This document shows, one piece after another, positions 47,401 through 58,372 of a stretch of DNA of 64,000 nt. This stretch comes from Diadema setosum (taxonomy: Eukaryota > Echinodermata > Echinoidea > Diadematoida > Diadematidae): the NCBI RefSeq assembly GCF_964275005.1, contig NC_092692.1, forward strand, positions 13,464,764 through 13,528,763. Direction: 5' to 3'. Numbering within the stretch: the stretch's first letter is position 1; every line of letters begins with the position of its first letter. Position numbers and translations under genes: made by a program. Under the pieces are notes generated by a model. It was not told the origin of the DNA. It made no database searches and worked only from the letters and a program-made list of their open reading frames with translations.

Positions 47401-50400
47401 TTTGCATTCCTTTATTTTTCCTTTGGATTTTGTTGCATATTACATAAGTGTCTTAGTACAACCTCAAAATGACACAATTAGAAAATATCTATATCAGGTA
47501 CAGGTTGTGTGTGAAGGTTAACTTTAGTTTGCTTACAGTCTTGTGAGAATATCCTTAGAATATACCACATTTGATTTCATTTTCATACTTGTATCATGTA
47601 TTTTTCTTTTTGTTACAAACTTAGCTCATATCTACCTTTTTTTTTTTCCTCTCTATTTTTCAAGTGATGCCAGAAGATGTTTTTTAATGCATTACATTTC
47701 AATCTAGCATTTGTAAATTCAAAGACAAGTCTCAAGTTTCTGTGAATTGGAAGGAGAGATAAATAAAAAGTGTATCAGGGCAATCTCCCCGGCTAAATAC
47801 TGGTTAGTGATAAGGTAAGAGTAAAGATTAGGGTTATGGTTAGGTAAAGTATATACAGTTTGGGTTAGGGATAGGATTAGGTTCAGGATTAGGATTAGGG
47901 TTAGGGTCAGGGGAAGGGTCCAGGGTATTGGCCCAGGGGGTAATTGCCCTAGACCTATAAAAAAGACAAGAAAGAAACATACCCTCTGCTCCCTGGACAT
48001 TAGTCTTGCTGGGACCATTGAGGGCTTCTCCCAGGGGGATAGCCTCGTAGCCTGGTGGAACGTTCTCTTGACTCATCTGTGGTGAGAAATTGAAAGAACA
48101 AAATAGACAAAAATATTATGACACATTGCCTATGGTTTGATTAACTATAAATCTGTGTGCAACCTATATGATACATGACTTACACTTGAGTCTTATTCTC
48201 TCTGTACCCCACTCCAGTTGGTCGAATCAAATATTCACTAGAACACTTGTCATCCCCAAACCATGAATCACAATTCAACACAACGTTCAGAATTCATTTT
48301 ATTAAACAAAGTATAAGATTTTTTTTTTTTTTAAATAGTAGAAGTTTCATCTGAATCAAACATTTTTTTTTTTAGTCAGGGGAAAAAAAAAATATCTTCA
48401 ACAAACAGGGCTATTGGTTGCAACCATTTAGTGACAAGCGCACATCTGTATGCCAACTGTTAAATCCTCCTATCACCAACAACTCTAATCAGGTGCCATG
48501 ATCCTCATCCTCAATCTCTTCACCCTGTTTTTCCTATCTTACAAAGGAAGCAAAGTAGATTAATCGAGCTTCCTTGATAGGGCTATGTTCTCAGCCACCT
48601 ACAAATGTTAAGTCACTAATCACAGACTCTGTCTATTGGTATAGGAAATCAGTTACTGCATGAACAGACACGCTTCAACTTGGAACACAGAAAGTCGTCA
48701 TTCTTGATGATATAATTTCATCCGCAAATTTGAAGCCCACTTCAGCCTTGACAATTGTCACCAGCTTTTATCTGTAAACAGAACTCAATATCTAGGGCGC
48801 AAGCAGATCGTACAGGAGTTTGATAATCTATCAGATATGTCAGCCCTTTACTTTATTGCCCAGCACACAGATACCTAGAAAAAAAAAAAAACATTTGTGA
48901 GAGGTGATTTGAAAGAATGGCTCACAGAATTGTCATCGTCATCTTGTGGAGCAGGGTTTCCCGTCACTTTACGGAGAGCACGAATCTGGAGCAATGCCCT
49001 GAATGCTGTGGACAAATGAATGACAATGTTGGAACACATTTCATCAGTATGACTTCAAACATGCTTAGGTTGAAGAACAAGGACTGTGCATTACTTTCAT
49101 TTTTCTTCACACTTGCATTTGGCCATTTTACTTGAAGGATGCATTTCTTTTACTCTTTTTCTAAAGGCTCAAATGTATGGTCATCCTCATAAAGTATTCA
49201 ACTTTGGCATTCATATCTCTCTTTTAACTACTTCCGAATCAATCATCCAACTTTGGTATGACAATGCAATTTAAACACAATCACTACAAGAAATGGGTAA
49301 GAATTATAACAATAGCAGGCATACTGTCATGTGAAACATTTGGAACACAGAGACACATACATTCAAAGCTGCCATGCAAAGCACTTAAAAAATTTCAGCA
49401 AAGCTGTGAATGGGAGCATAACTTACGTGCTCTGCAAATGGGACAGCAACTGGCCTGGTACCTGAGAGAATCGGCTGCATGGAGGAGAAACATACTGAAT
49501 GATTTAAACATTCTTCAAGTAATGGACAAAAAAAACCCCAGAGTGATGAGGTTTGTGACGTACAGCCCAATACAAATCAACTTTTTAACCTTTCACTCTG
49601 ACCCGTCACACCACTGGAATACTTTTTTAAAAACCCTGACAACACTGACTCTGTGAATACTAATGAAAACTGAATTTACCATGCTTTAAGTGACAGCAGT
49701 TGACTCATCTCAAATACCAAGGGATAATGAATTTCATCTTTGCAAGGGCAACTATTTACTCCACCAGTCACCAAAGTGTGCAGTCTATTGATATCATACA
49801 AGCACATATCCTTTTATTAGGGTGCACTCAGAGCTCTGTGGGAAACCCTGCCACATTAAGTACTAGTACTAACCATGAGGCATATGCCACATACCAAGTC
49901 TATGTACCAATTCCACATACACTGTACTAGTAGTACATCTGACATGTCGAACAATATCAAATGCATTATACTCTGCTGGGTAGTAAATTGCAAAAATCTA
50001 CACCAAATGCATCCACACTAGACTTGTGTGTGAATACTTTCAAGTTCAGGAGAGTCAGTCAAGACTTACCACATCCATTGCAGAGGCAGAGATGTCTGCA
50101 TGGCAGAATGAGTGTGTCTCTGGCGTCAGACATGCAAATCACACAGTCTGATCCATTGTCATCTGCGTATTCCTCCTCTTCCTCCAGCTACGGTTGGAAA
50201 CAAGAACACAGGAGTAAAAAATTATTTGAATGTTGCAAGAATTGCCTTGGGTCATGGGAAAATTACACAAATCGTTTTCAGTGTGAAAGAGAAGACCAGC
50301 ATGATCACTGATACACAAAGAGAAAGAATCCTATAAGATAACTATATGTGGTAGATAATCCTACATTACACTTTCATCACACACATAGACCTTTGTGCAC

Positions 50401-53400
50401 ACAAATACAGAATGAAGCAAGATTTGTGTACAAAATATATTCACACAAAATTTTCTAAAGAAAGTTCATCCAAGCTTTCATAATATCCATTCCTGATTTT
50501 CAAAACTCTTCTTTTTTGGTCTTCATTTGCACAATATTACTCTGAGTTGAGTTGAAATTAATCTGTAATATCTTCAAACCATACCACAAAACACAAACCC
50601 TAGAATTACTTGCCCACCCTTAAAATCATCGGCTGCATAAGGATTCAAACTGCTATGGATTACAGCAAAATCAGAAACATTCACAAATTGGAGCTGACGG
50701 CTTTTTCTGCAGCATGAAACATTTGTGCATTGCCACTGGCATTTAATGCATTGTGTAGACAAAGGCTTTCATGTGCATTTTACTTTCACAAATCTTGGTT
50801 CGTCGCAAAATTTGCAAAAGTTTCATCCATGCAAAAATTTCTGGTTTTACAGTAGACCACATAGTAGACTGCTGACCTTTGGAGCGTCAGGGTTGTTCTT
50901 GTTCTCGATGCCGTAGATCTCCTGGAGGAGGTAGAAGACGCCGTCCACCATCTGCTTCTGTTTCAGGGGCTTGATGGTGTAGGAGGAGTCTGAAGCCTGC
51001 TCCAGGGTGGCTACTAGGACGTGGCAGTGTCCGGAGTGCTCTGGAAGAATAACGACACACAGACCAATACTTAGCACCCCCTACCAAAATGATGGCAAAG
51101 GGAAACTGACGAGGCACTGCTTTTTGTGATCGGTCTGACAGAATATAGACTACAGCGAAACCGTGCTATAACGAGTATGCTTATCATGGGGTCCTGCTTT
51201 TAATAAGGTAAATTCGGCAATCCTGATTTTCTCTTCCCGTGTTTAGCTGGTCTCTTTTCTAGCAGGTTTACAAGAAGGTATGGACTGTAACATGGTAAAA
51301 ATTGGCGATCCTGGCAACCTCATTGTAACAGAGTTTCCCTGTACTATCAGAAGGGGGAAATTTCATCACAATTAGATCTCTCTATGCCCAGTCAAGCAAG
51401 ATGAACTTTGTGCATTTTAAATCTTCACATGTTCTGACTAGAAATCACATCAGAGCAAAACATCATAAACATGTCCATATTAGTTTGGTGTACTGCAATT
51501 GAAGTGTACACAGAGTACACACTTGTGCATGTGTTGAGACATAAATATGTTTGCACATTTTGATCTAATTTCTCACAAATGACAATACATTCTGCTCGAC
51601 TATTTGGAGCTTTATTCAACTTTTATTGTCATACATCAATACAAATAAATATCAATATTATATGGTCCAGCTTTGTACATAATTTGATGTTGCACTCACC
51701 CTGTTCCCATAGTAACCAGCTGTCAAGACAATACCATTAACATTATCCTATTTGCTTGCACACATATGTAGGTGAGTCAACAAACTAAACACATCCATCC
51801 TTCAAGATATTCTCTGAAGAATTCGACGAAAACTCTCTACATTTTGATGTAGCTTGCGATCTTAGGCAGCCTCTGGTATTCTAACCCCACCGAGAAAAAC
51901 ATGGACTTACCTTCTCCTTCCTCGACACAGCACTGTATGACAACGGGTATGACGTCCTTCAACGGGTCGTAGTTGAACTGGGCATGCGGAAGGGAATCAA
52001 AACGTGGCATAAATTTTGGGCACAGATGGAAGATTACATGCAATAATAAACATTTGTAAAATTGACAAAAGTGAATCATTGAAGAGCTGGGTAGAGAGGT
52101 TAAATACACATAAAACAAATGCTACACAGGTGCAATTGACTGTGGTACAATGCATCTACTATGACACTATCTAGTTCAGTGGTCCAGGACAATTTCATAT
52201 TCAGACAAGCCCATTAGTGCTTTAGAATACTTGGCACATCTTCTGACCAAAGCTAGTGGACGATATATACAATCAGTGATAAATGTAAAACTTAAAGATT
52301 CTATTGTTATTCTAATACTATTCTGTTTCGTATCATTTCAGGGAAAGCAACATTATGTTATGAATACCTGAATACTCCTAAATCAATCAAACCATCAAGT
52401 CAGTACAACACCTTCTCAAAACTAGACCTGGAAATATTGATAGAACTCCATTCAATAGAGACAAGCACAGTAAAGCACTAGGAATAGTCAATATATTGCC
52501 TAGCTAGAAGAACGGTACTGTGTTTTCTAACAAATGACTCATACAACACAGTCCTTTCATACTTTGATGTAGGAACTTTATCCAAAAAATTGGTACCAGT
52601 CTTCATCTTGAATCAACTCAAAAGATTGTAAACTTCAACAGGACATACAACAGAAATTGCAATGGTGAAGGAAACCAGAACTCATCACAGCAAGAAAACT
52701 TTTACACATAATATGCACAATGCAAGGAGATTGAGGGGGACAGGGGCTGTATCAAGATGGTTGCTTACCTCTTCCTCATCAAACTCTGAGGGGTCAAAGG
52801 TGAAGGCTGGCTGGGCAAAGGTCTGGCTTGCCCCCCTCTCGTAGCGAAAGGTCTCCGACCTCAGCATAGAGTTCCTCGCAGTGTACCTGTGTGATGCACA
52901 TCGACATACAATTATATCATATTGACACACTTTGTATCCAGTGATACAAGTGACAATCTGTACACACATCAACTGATACATGTTGCTTGGATTAAAGCTA
53001 GGGTGGTGGAAGTGAAAAAATATATACCAGTATATCTGATACTGTGTGTAGTCAGATTCATTGCACTATTGTTTGTACTCAATATTGTATAGAATAACCA
53101 CATGATACAATACGATGAGGACATGTGATACTACATTGTATTATGTAAATTCTGCTTGTCATATACAATACCCGCTCACATTTCATTTCACTTTTAGTGA
53201 AATTTCTGAAAGAACTGGAATAAATTTTTGAAGGATAAATCATAGATTTAATTGTTACCACAATCAAGTAGGCAACTTTGAAGATTACTATGTTGTAAAT
53301 ACTACCATAACACATATTGCTTTGCCTTGCATTGATATGTAACAAACTTCCCCCTTAAAGAAGTATATCACTCTAATATCACAAACAAATTTTGAAACAT

Positions 53401-55894
53401 TGCATATCACTGCAGTTATGTGGCATTCCTGCTAAGCGCGGTTCCAAATTATGGAGTGAGCACCCTACCATATTTTTTATTAGGATAATCATACAAATAA
53501 GGACAAATATTGAAGGCATGTCAAACTAAAAACTCACACAGCCCTTCCTCCGGTGACCTCTTCCATGGCAAAGAAATAGACTGTGATGGCGGTCTTGGCC
53601 TCACTGTCAAAGATGAATTCAATGGAGTAGCGTGTGTTCTGTTGCTCTGGTTCCAGTTCCAGTGGACTGCAAGAATATACAATACAAAAAGAGAAAAATA
53701 TAAAGATAGAAAAAGAATGTCATTAATAAAGAAATATAATATGAAAATCAGAGATAGCTAATGTGTGCAGTAACAGTTCCTTGTAATGTGAAAGTAGGAG
53801 TCACTGCATGAGTTCTGTTCTTCATTTGTTCCTGTCATCTTCTATCCAAAGAGCAGCCTTTCAGCTTTACACAACAGACTCCAACATGACAGTCTTATTG
53901 TAGGATTCATTCACACACACAGTCAGATTCAGATCCTGTAGCTACTGCTATTTACTACATTGTGTTTTGGTCATGCACGGTGGGATTTGTTATAAAGTGT
54001 TATCCATTCCTTCACGCTTTAAAGCCTCTTCAAGACCAACATGAAGCAAACATAACCAATAGCTTCAAGATTATCTTATTTCCATCAAGATAAACATGTG
54101 ATATAAATGAGGGTATACTTATTTGAAAGTTTTGTCACATTTGGGATGATCGTAAGTGACTCACACCAAGTTTTCACTGTATTCACATTCACAATTAAAT
54201 AACAAAGTGCTGGCAATAGACGGCTGGTACTCTTAACACTGCTTCAATCTTGGTTATTGTATGAAGTGAAAAGAATTTTCCCATTGACGCACCTCACAGA
54301 CTTGACAAGCTTGAGAGAATCCTTCCGGATGTTCACCAAACTTTTCAGTGTCTTTGTGGGTTCATTTGGCTGAGGTGCTGTGTAGGGAAACTGCAACAGG
54401 AATTGAAAAATACACAAATCAAATCATGAGTGCATTAATTAACATTATTTTGCTACCATACAATGGCAATGAAAATTTGACAGTTTATTCACATGACAGG
54501 TGAAAGATGCCTTTGGAAGATAGACTGGATAATCCATGATTGTGTATATTTGATGCATGGTACATTCAAATGCATTGTGCCACACACAGCAAGTTATCAT
54601 TCCACAGAAAGCAGGGAGATTCATAATTTAGGATTGCTACGATGTATCACAACTATAGCCTACAGCTGTTTGTAGTCTTTTTCCATGACGAGTTCAAACA
54701 AGCAGACACATACACAGAACAGACAACACCAAAGCAGAGCAATTGCTGTGTCATGTTTGAGAGGATCATCAAAGCTTGCTTTGAGGAGTAGCAGCAGTAT
54801 ACTCATGAAAGAATCTACGTAGAATGAGTAAATGTCAAACTCTTGTGGGTAAGATACATACTTTCTTTCAACAAATGGTGACTACAGTAGGTACTTGAAC
54901 TTGTATAACTGATTCTATGGATGACACTCATGAACAATACTTGGTGTGCTGTGATGTCCTCACAGAAACATTGAGATCTAGTTTATCCATCAGCACAAGT
55001 TTACAATCAATGTACTGACATGAAGAATTTCATAAAAAGAGCTCCAACCCAAACAAGAGGCAGGAACACTTACTGGTGCAGGTCTTGAGTTGAGGTAATT
55101 CACATCAGTATTCTCTCCAAATAAGTAGGCTTCTGGCTGCGGTGTTTCAAAGCGCTGGCCTCCCATGCTAAAATGGCTCCCGAAGTAACATCCTTGAATG
55201 ACACAAAGACACAAAATCGAGGTGGAACAAACGGGCTGCATATGTGTAATTTCATTTTTTATCACTTTCCATATTTTGATCTCTGATGACCACTTTTGTC
55301 ATGACTTCATCAGATACAATTAATGTAAATTACTCTCATTCAAACTGAAGCCTACGGTAATTTTTTTTTTTGACTAATTTTGAACAGAATATCCATTAGT
55401 GACTTGAAGTTGAATCAGTCAAATTGTAAGTAAAGCCCACTACACACAATGCACATTGTCATTAGCACATCTGACCAGTCGCATGACTCTAACCTGCAAT
55501 ACTACACTGCACACCATGCAATCAGACCACGTTTTAAAGTGGGATCGGCTGAAACTTAGTCCATCTTAAACTGGTTGTGAAAATTTAAAATATCAAATCT
55601 GTGTTGGTGAAAATGTCAATATCGGTGTGGAGGAGAGATTGTGCTTCCTCAGTTAATTATAGGACCAAAAGTTAGGAATCAGCTACCTGTTCAGCAGTCG
55701 GCATCATGACATCACAACACAGCAATGCACAATGCTAGCAAAATGTGAAAAGCCATACACAATATCCTATGTCTGGGGCTGTGATGTAACTTGTTCTGTA
55801 ACGAACCTGATTTCGGTGGGTATCTGTACGCCGAATTTGCCGCTATTTCCACCTGTTGGACATTCGAATTCTGCATACTTTGGAAGTTCCCCAT
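44186..55894 (-). CDS. MGRN1: MGRN1/RNF157-type RING E3 ubiquitin ligase (15 coding exons)
   Basis: Minus-strand exons in transcript order: 55894-55807, 55192-55074, 54390-54293, 53666-53538, 52886-52769, 51977-51911, 51040-50877, 50187-50070, 49474-49427, 49005-48926, 48076-47983, 47323-47260, 46510-46273, 45255-45075 and 44451-44186. They give 1872 nt, or 623 aa; all junctions are GT/AG and in phase. MGNFQS at the start is an N-myristoylation signal (Gly2, Ser6). ANSAYRYPPKSG, YLFGEN, LVNIRKDSL, RGASQTF, VIPVVIQ, KPLKQKQMVDGVFYLLQEIY and ENKNN match MGRN1/RNF157 throughout. The C3HC4 RING uses C276, C279, C291, H293, C297, C300, C311 and C314. VPPGYEAIPLGEALNG is the conserved motif after the RING. 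The tail is Ser/Gly-rich with a PSAP motif at 493-496. The family ubiquitinates TSG101 (MGRN1) and APBB1 (RNF157). It is equally related to both vertebrate paralogues, being pre-duplication; MGRN1 is used for convenience. Confidence 0.95.
45075..45255 (-). CDS. MGRN1: MGRN1 exon 14 (tail with PSAP motif)
   Basis: GSAALALGANAGNDQVTPSA opens the exon, and PSAP sits at plus-strand 45204-45193. It ends MDQHD and then phase 1; donor gtcagt. Confidence 0.87.
45527..45580. repeat. (CAT)n simple repeat
   Basis: CAT/CAA trinucleotides in MGRN1 intron 13. Confidence 0.75.
46273..46510 (-). CDS. MGRN1: MGRN1 exon 13 (Ser/Glu-rich tail)
   Basis: SRNNSLASLRSRGGGAAVPA onwards to TTAPVSIETL. Acceptor tcctgcag, donor gtgaga. 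GC-rich compared with the flanking introns. Confidence 0.88.
47260..47323 (-). CDS. MGRN1: MGRN1 exon 12 (small, in-phase)
   Basis: GATGGESLSRSGTAEGRRRK. The 64-nt length is exactly what joins the phase-1 end of exon 11 to the phase-2 start of exon 13. Acceptor cttctag, donor gtatgg. Confidence 0.8.
47806..47935. repeat. Degenerate telomere-like (TTAGGG) array
   Basis: Scattered TTAGGG/TTAGGTT/GGATTAGG units over about 130 bp in MGRN1 intron 11. Partial periodicity of 6-7 bp. Confidence 0.6.
47983..48076 (-). CDS. MGRN1: MGRN1 exon 11
   Basis: MSQENVPPGYEAIPLGEALN then GPSKTNVQGAE. Matches human SVPPGYEPISLLEALNGL. 94 nt, ends in phase 1. Confidence 0.92.
48926..49005 (-). CDS. MGRN1: MGRN1 exon 10 (RING end)
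   Basis: PFRALLQIRALRKVTGNPAP then QDDDDNS. Matches human LPFRALLQIRAVRKK. Acceptor tgtccacag, donor gtgagc. Confidence 0.94.
49427..49474 (-). CDS. MGRN1: MGRN1 exon 9 (second half of RING)
   Basis: ADSLRYQASCCPICRA supplies the last two zinc ligands. Acceptor tccatgcag, donor gtaagt. 48 nt. Confidence 0.95.
50070..50187 (-). CDS. MGRN1: MGRN1 exon 8 (first half of RING)
   Basis: An acidic LEEEEEYADDNGSD is followed by CVICMSDARDTLILPCRHLC and LCNGC. Six of the eight zinc ligands are here. Confidence 0.97.
50661..50854. mobile_element. TACTGTAAAA MITE family, copy 7 (MGRN1 intron 7)
   Basis: TACAGCAAAATCAGAAACAT at the left, CTGGTTTTACAGTA at the right; interior TTGGAGCTGACGGC. It ends 22 bp from exon 7. 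Confidence 0.7.
50877..51040 (-). CDS. MGRN1: MGRN1 exon 7
   Basis: HSGHCHVLVATLEQASDSSY then TIKPLKQKQMVDGVFYLLQE. The most conserved part before the RING. Donor gtcagc. A MITE lies 22 bp past the exon end inside intron 7. Confidence 0.95.
51153..51341. mobile_element. MITE, CAGCGAAACC...AGTTTCCCTG ends, TA target
   Basis: CAGCGAAACCGTGCTATAAC is inverted with mismatches against TTGTAACAGAGTTTCCCTG, flanked by TA. The AACC-G-TATAACGA pattern is typical of pogo/Tigger-like elements. In MGRN1 intron 6. Confidence 0.62.
51911..51977 (-). CDS. MGRN1: MGRN1 exon 6
   Basis: FNYDPLKDVIPVVIQCCVEE; human FDLDRGVFPVVIQAVVDEG. 67 nt, ends in phase 1. Confidence 0.93.
52769..52886 (-). CDS. MGRN1: MGRN1 exon 5
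   Basis: YTARNSMLRSETFRYERGAS and QTFAQPAFTFDPSEFDEEE; human YSPKSPSLQSETVHYKRGVS. Ends in phase 0. Confidence 0.94.
53538..53666 (-). CDS. MGRN1: MGRN1 exon 4
   Basis: It encodes RYSIEFIFDSEAKTAITVYF followed by FAMEEVTGGRAV (human LYSLEFTFDADARVAITIYC). Acceptor ttcttgcag, donor gtgagt. Confidence 0.93.
54293..54390 (-). CDS. MGRN1: MGRN1 exon 3
   Basis: FPYTAPQPNEPTKTLKSLVN then IRKDSLKLVKSV; nearly the same as human EPVKTLRSLVNIRKDSLRLV. It ends in phase 2; donor gtgcgt. Confidence 0.95.
55074..55192 (-). CDS. MGRN1: MGRN1 exon 2
   Basis: It encodes GCYFGSHFSMGGQRFETPQP and EAYLFGENTDVNYLNSRPAP (human YFASHFFMGGEKFDTPHPEG and beyond). Start of the conserved N-terminal beta-rich domain. 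Confidence 0.95.
55807..55894 (-). CDS. MGRN1: MGRN1 exon 1 (start, myristoylation signal)
   Basis: It encodes MGNFQSMQNSNVQQVEIAAN, then SAYRYPPKS. First ATG in an open upstream frame. Gly2/Ser6 fit the N-myristoyltransferase rule. Donor gttcgt, phase 1. Confidence 0.93.
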
Positions 55895-56011
55895 CTTGAT
55901 GAGACTTGAGTCGCAATCCCAGAACCGTATTTTCCGTAAACACAGATTCTTGCGATATTTGTCCGGTAGAGTCGTCTCTCTACAGAAGTTAATGGCGAAA
56001 TCTTCCTGATA

Positions 56012-56023
56012 CAAGATGGCGTC
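56012..56023 (+). promoter_or_regulatory. YY1-like site near the MGRN1 5' end
   Basis: CAAGATGGCGTC resembles the YY1 core (AAGATGGCGGC). It is about 118 bp upstream of the MGRN1 ATG, on the strand opposite to the gene. Confidence 0.35.
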
Positions 56024-56732
56024 TGCGCAACCTTATGACCTGCCAGCTGATTCATGTCAACAAGGCCCTCCCACAGCCTTGCACGATCCAACACCAGGAA
56101 GATGACACTTCTTGACAGGCGATTTGTTTGTTTGTCTGTCCGTCTGTTTGTTTGTTTGTTTGTTTTGTTTATACACACTTGTATTTTGATATTGAAAGAA
56201 GTGTCAAAACTCTTGAAAGAAACCGATTATCTAGGATAGACATACTTTCCAAATTGTCAAACTTTCAAAAACCATCCTACTTGATATCTGACACTTATTT
56301 TTATTTTTATTTTTTTTTTTTGCTTGTCGGTTGATATGTTACAGATAATACTATAGTTACCACAAGGGAGATACCAATAATATAATGTTCATGAGAATTT
56401 CTTTTGCAAGACTTATTAACTCATCAATTACACAAGTCACTACTAATCCCGTTGTTTTGACTGACTGTTAGCTTTTTTTTTTTTTTTTCAAGTGTGTGTG
56501 GAGCATAATAATGGGGGGACTCTCATTTTCAACGACATGTAATTTAATCCAGTGGATTAACGATGTAAACATATATCAGCAAGAGGTTATTAAGCAGAGG
56601 AGTGAAGATATGGGTATGAGTTTTCTTCAATTTATATCCCTCTGTGCGAATAATAAGAATAAGTCCGTCTTGTGTCGGAATTTCGGAGCTTGGGTATTGT
56701 TCCAAGTTCATTGTGCCAGTCGGAAACCAGGG

Positions 56733-56805
56733 ATATCCTGGTCGTAGTGTCACTGCCCGGAAAGTAGGTAGATGACAGGTTCGATCCCCGCTGTTTCCTT
56801 TTCTC
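56733..56805 (+). repeat. tRNA-like stretch (SINE head or tRNA relic)
   Basis: An A-box-like TGGTCGTAGTGT (56739) and a B-box GGTTCGATCC (56778-56787) are about 39 bp apart, the usual internal pol III promoter spacing. The cloverleaf is not convincing. Confidence 0.42.
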
Positions 56806-56944
56806 CAACACGTTTGTTATTTCTGTTTCAGCAGTTGCGATCTTAAAATAATAATAATGATAATAATAAATTTAAACAAAAATATAAAAAAAAAAAATCT
56901 CTTCTCTTGAATAAATGTCAAATCCAATTCATTTTCTGACAGGG

Positions 56945-57067
56945 GTGTGAAAAAATGGCACCATCATTATGGAATAATCTCCCCTCGGCATTAGATGTAT
57001 TATGGATTTTAATCAATTCAAATCTGAGCTAAATAAAATAAAAACTAATCTCTTTAATTATTGTTAA
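56945..57067 (+). repeat. LINE ORF2 C-terminal relic
   Basis: APSLWNNLPSALD (56958-56996), then in another frame FNQFKSELNKIKTNLFNYC and a stop at 57067. W-N-x-LP followed by F-K-S-x-L-K-x-x-LF is the usual C-terminus of non-LTR retrotransposon polymerases. Upstream domains are missing. Confidence 0.68.
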
Positions 57068-58265
57068 TTACGTGAATATGAAGATGTTCGAAAGATTTTG
57101 TCTCCATGTGTACACGCATAGACACTATCCTATGGTTATGTATTCTAAGAACGGATTATCATTATCATGTTACAAATTTCAAGAGGGACAAAAACTGATG
57201 AAAACTCATATTCCAATAGATCATCCATTGGTTTCACAACAAACTTTCATGAGATTTTTATGCCTGCACTCAAACAGAGTTAATCAATTTTTTGAGGAAT
57301 TTGAATGAATTAGCGACAGGGGAATTATTGTTATTTTTTCTTTGACGGGGTAATGTTAAGCCTGCTACAGATAAAACAGATGTTTTGTTTTTTTAAGGGT
57401 AAAATTGACACAAGCGCACATGCACACATACTTCGAATACCACAAACTATGGCATATTCCATTTTGATTTAATGCCTTCGTTTACCATTACAAGAAGCCC
57501 TATGTAAGAGAAATGAAATGCATATATAATGTATATTATTCATCTCTTTTCAGGGTCCTTATTTCCATTTTTTTTTACTAATCTATTCTATTTGTAAAAT
57601 TTCTATTCTATACACTCTACAACTTGTTATGTCGTCTTTATATCCAGACATGACGACAGATGGAGTTAAGAAAACTTTAAATATTCATGACTTTTGAACT
57701 GATCATTCGATTATCCTCAAACTTCAATGTGTTAATAATATAATTCCATTTACTGAATATGTACATTTGAGGTAAATTCTTTTAATGCCATTGCAAATGA
57801 TAGAGGGCTTTACTGACTTACGAACAACTCCCAAAATGTTCCGTCGCAAGTATACAATTTGCATTTTTGCTAGATACATGGTACCAAATGCCTTTGGCAT
57901 TTCTTTGGAGGTTAGAACATTGTGTCGAAAAATTCCAGGATATGATTTGTGGGTTTCTTTTAGGGACAGCAAAACGGGGGGGGGGGGGGGGGGGGGGGAC
58001 AACACCAATTATTTTCCAAAGGTTCCATGATCGCATTTCCTGGCTCATACTGATTATTTATTTCATGAAAATGAAAGGTTTTTGAGTTTAGTTCCCGTCT
58101 AAATAAGGAGCTTCAAGCTCCTTGGTCTAAGCAACGGGGCTGGTACTTATTGACCTTGAACCCCCCTCCTCCGTCCCGCAGCCCCATCCCGCCCCCCCCC
58201 CCCCCCCAAAAAAAAAGAAAAAAAAACTTTCCGCGGCCCCATGGGATGTGCCTCTCTTTGATTGC

Positions 58266-58316
58266 ACCATGGAGCTACTAACATTAGTAGCTTCATGGAG
58301 TTAGTAGCTCCATGGT
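58266..58316. repeat. 51-bp compound palindrome
   Basis: ACCATGGAGCTACTAAC is a perfect inverted match to GTTAGTAGCTCCATGGT; inside lies a second palindrome GCTACTAACATTAGTAGC (58273-58290), so two alternative hairpins are possible. Confidence 0.75.
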
Positions 58317-58372
58317 ATAACGCTACCCATGATGTTTTCTGCTCCAGTCGGCACCGAAAGCGCAAAAAATGG

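Larger units (their letters stand above)
41425..55894 (-). other. MGRN1/RNF157 transcribed region (start codon to poly(A) site)
   Basis: Span of the minus-strand gene from its start codon to the inferred cleavage site. On the minus strand, AATAAA (plus 41448-41443) is followed about 25 nt later by a GT-rich stretch, the usual vertebrate-style poly(A) arrangement. The 3' UTR would be about 2.7 kb (44185 down to about 41425) and holds two TACTGTAAAA MITEs and a poly-C tract. Confidence 0.6.

Noticed and set aside
57072-57308. 78-codon frame downstream of the LINE relic
   Set aside because: Not recognised, not conserved as far as I can tell, AT-rich codons; left as unexplained intergenic DNA.
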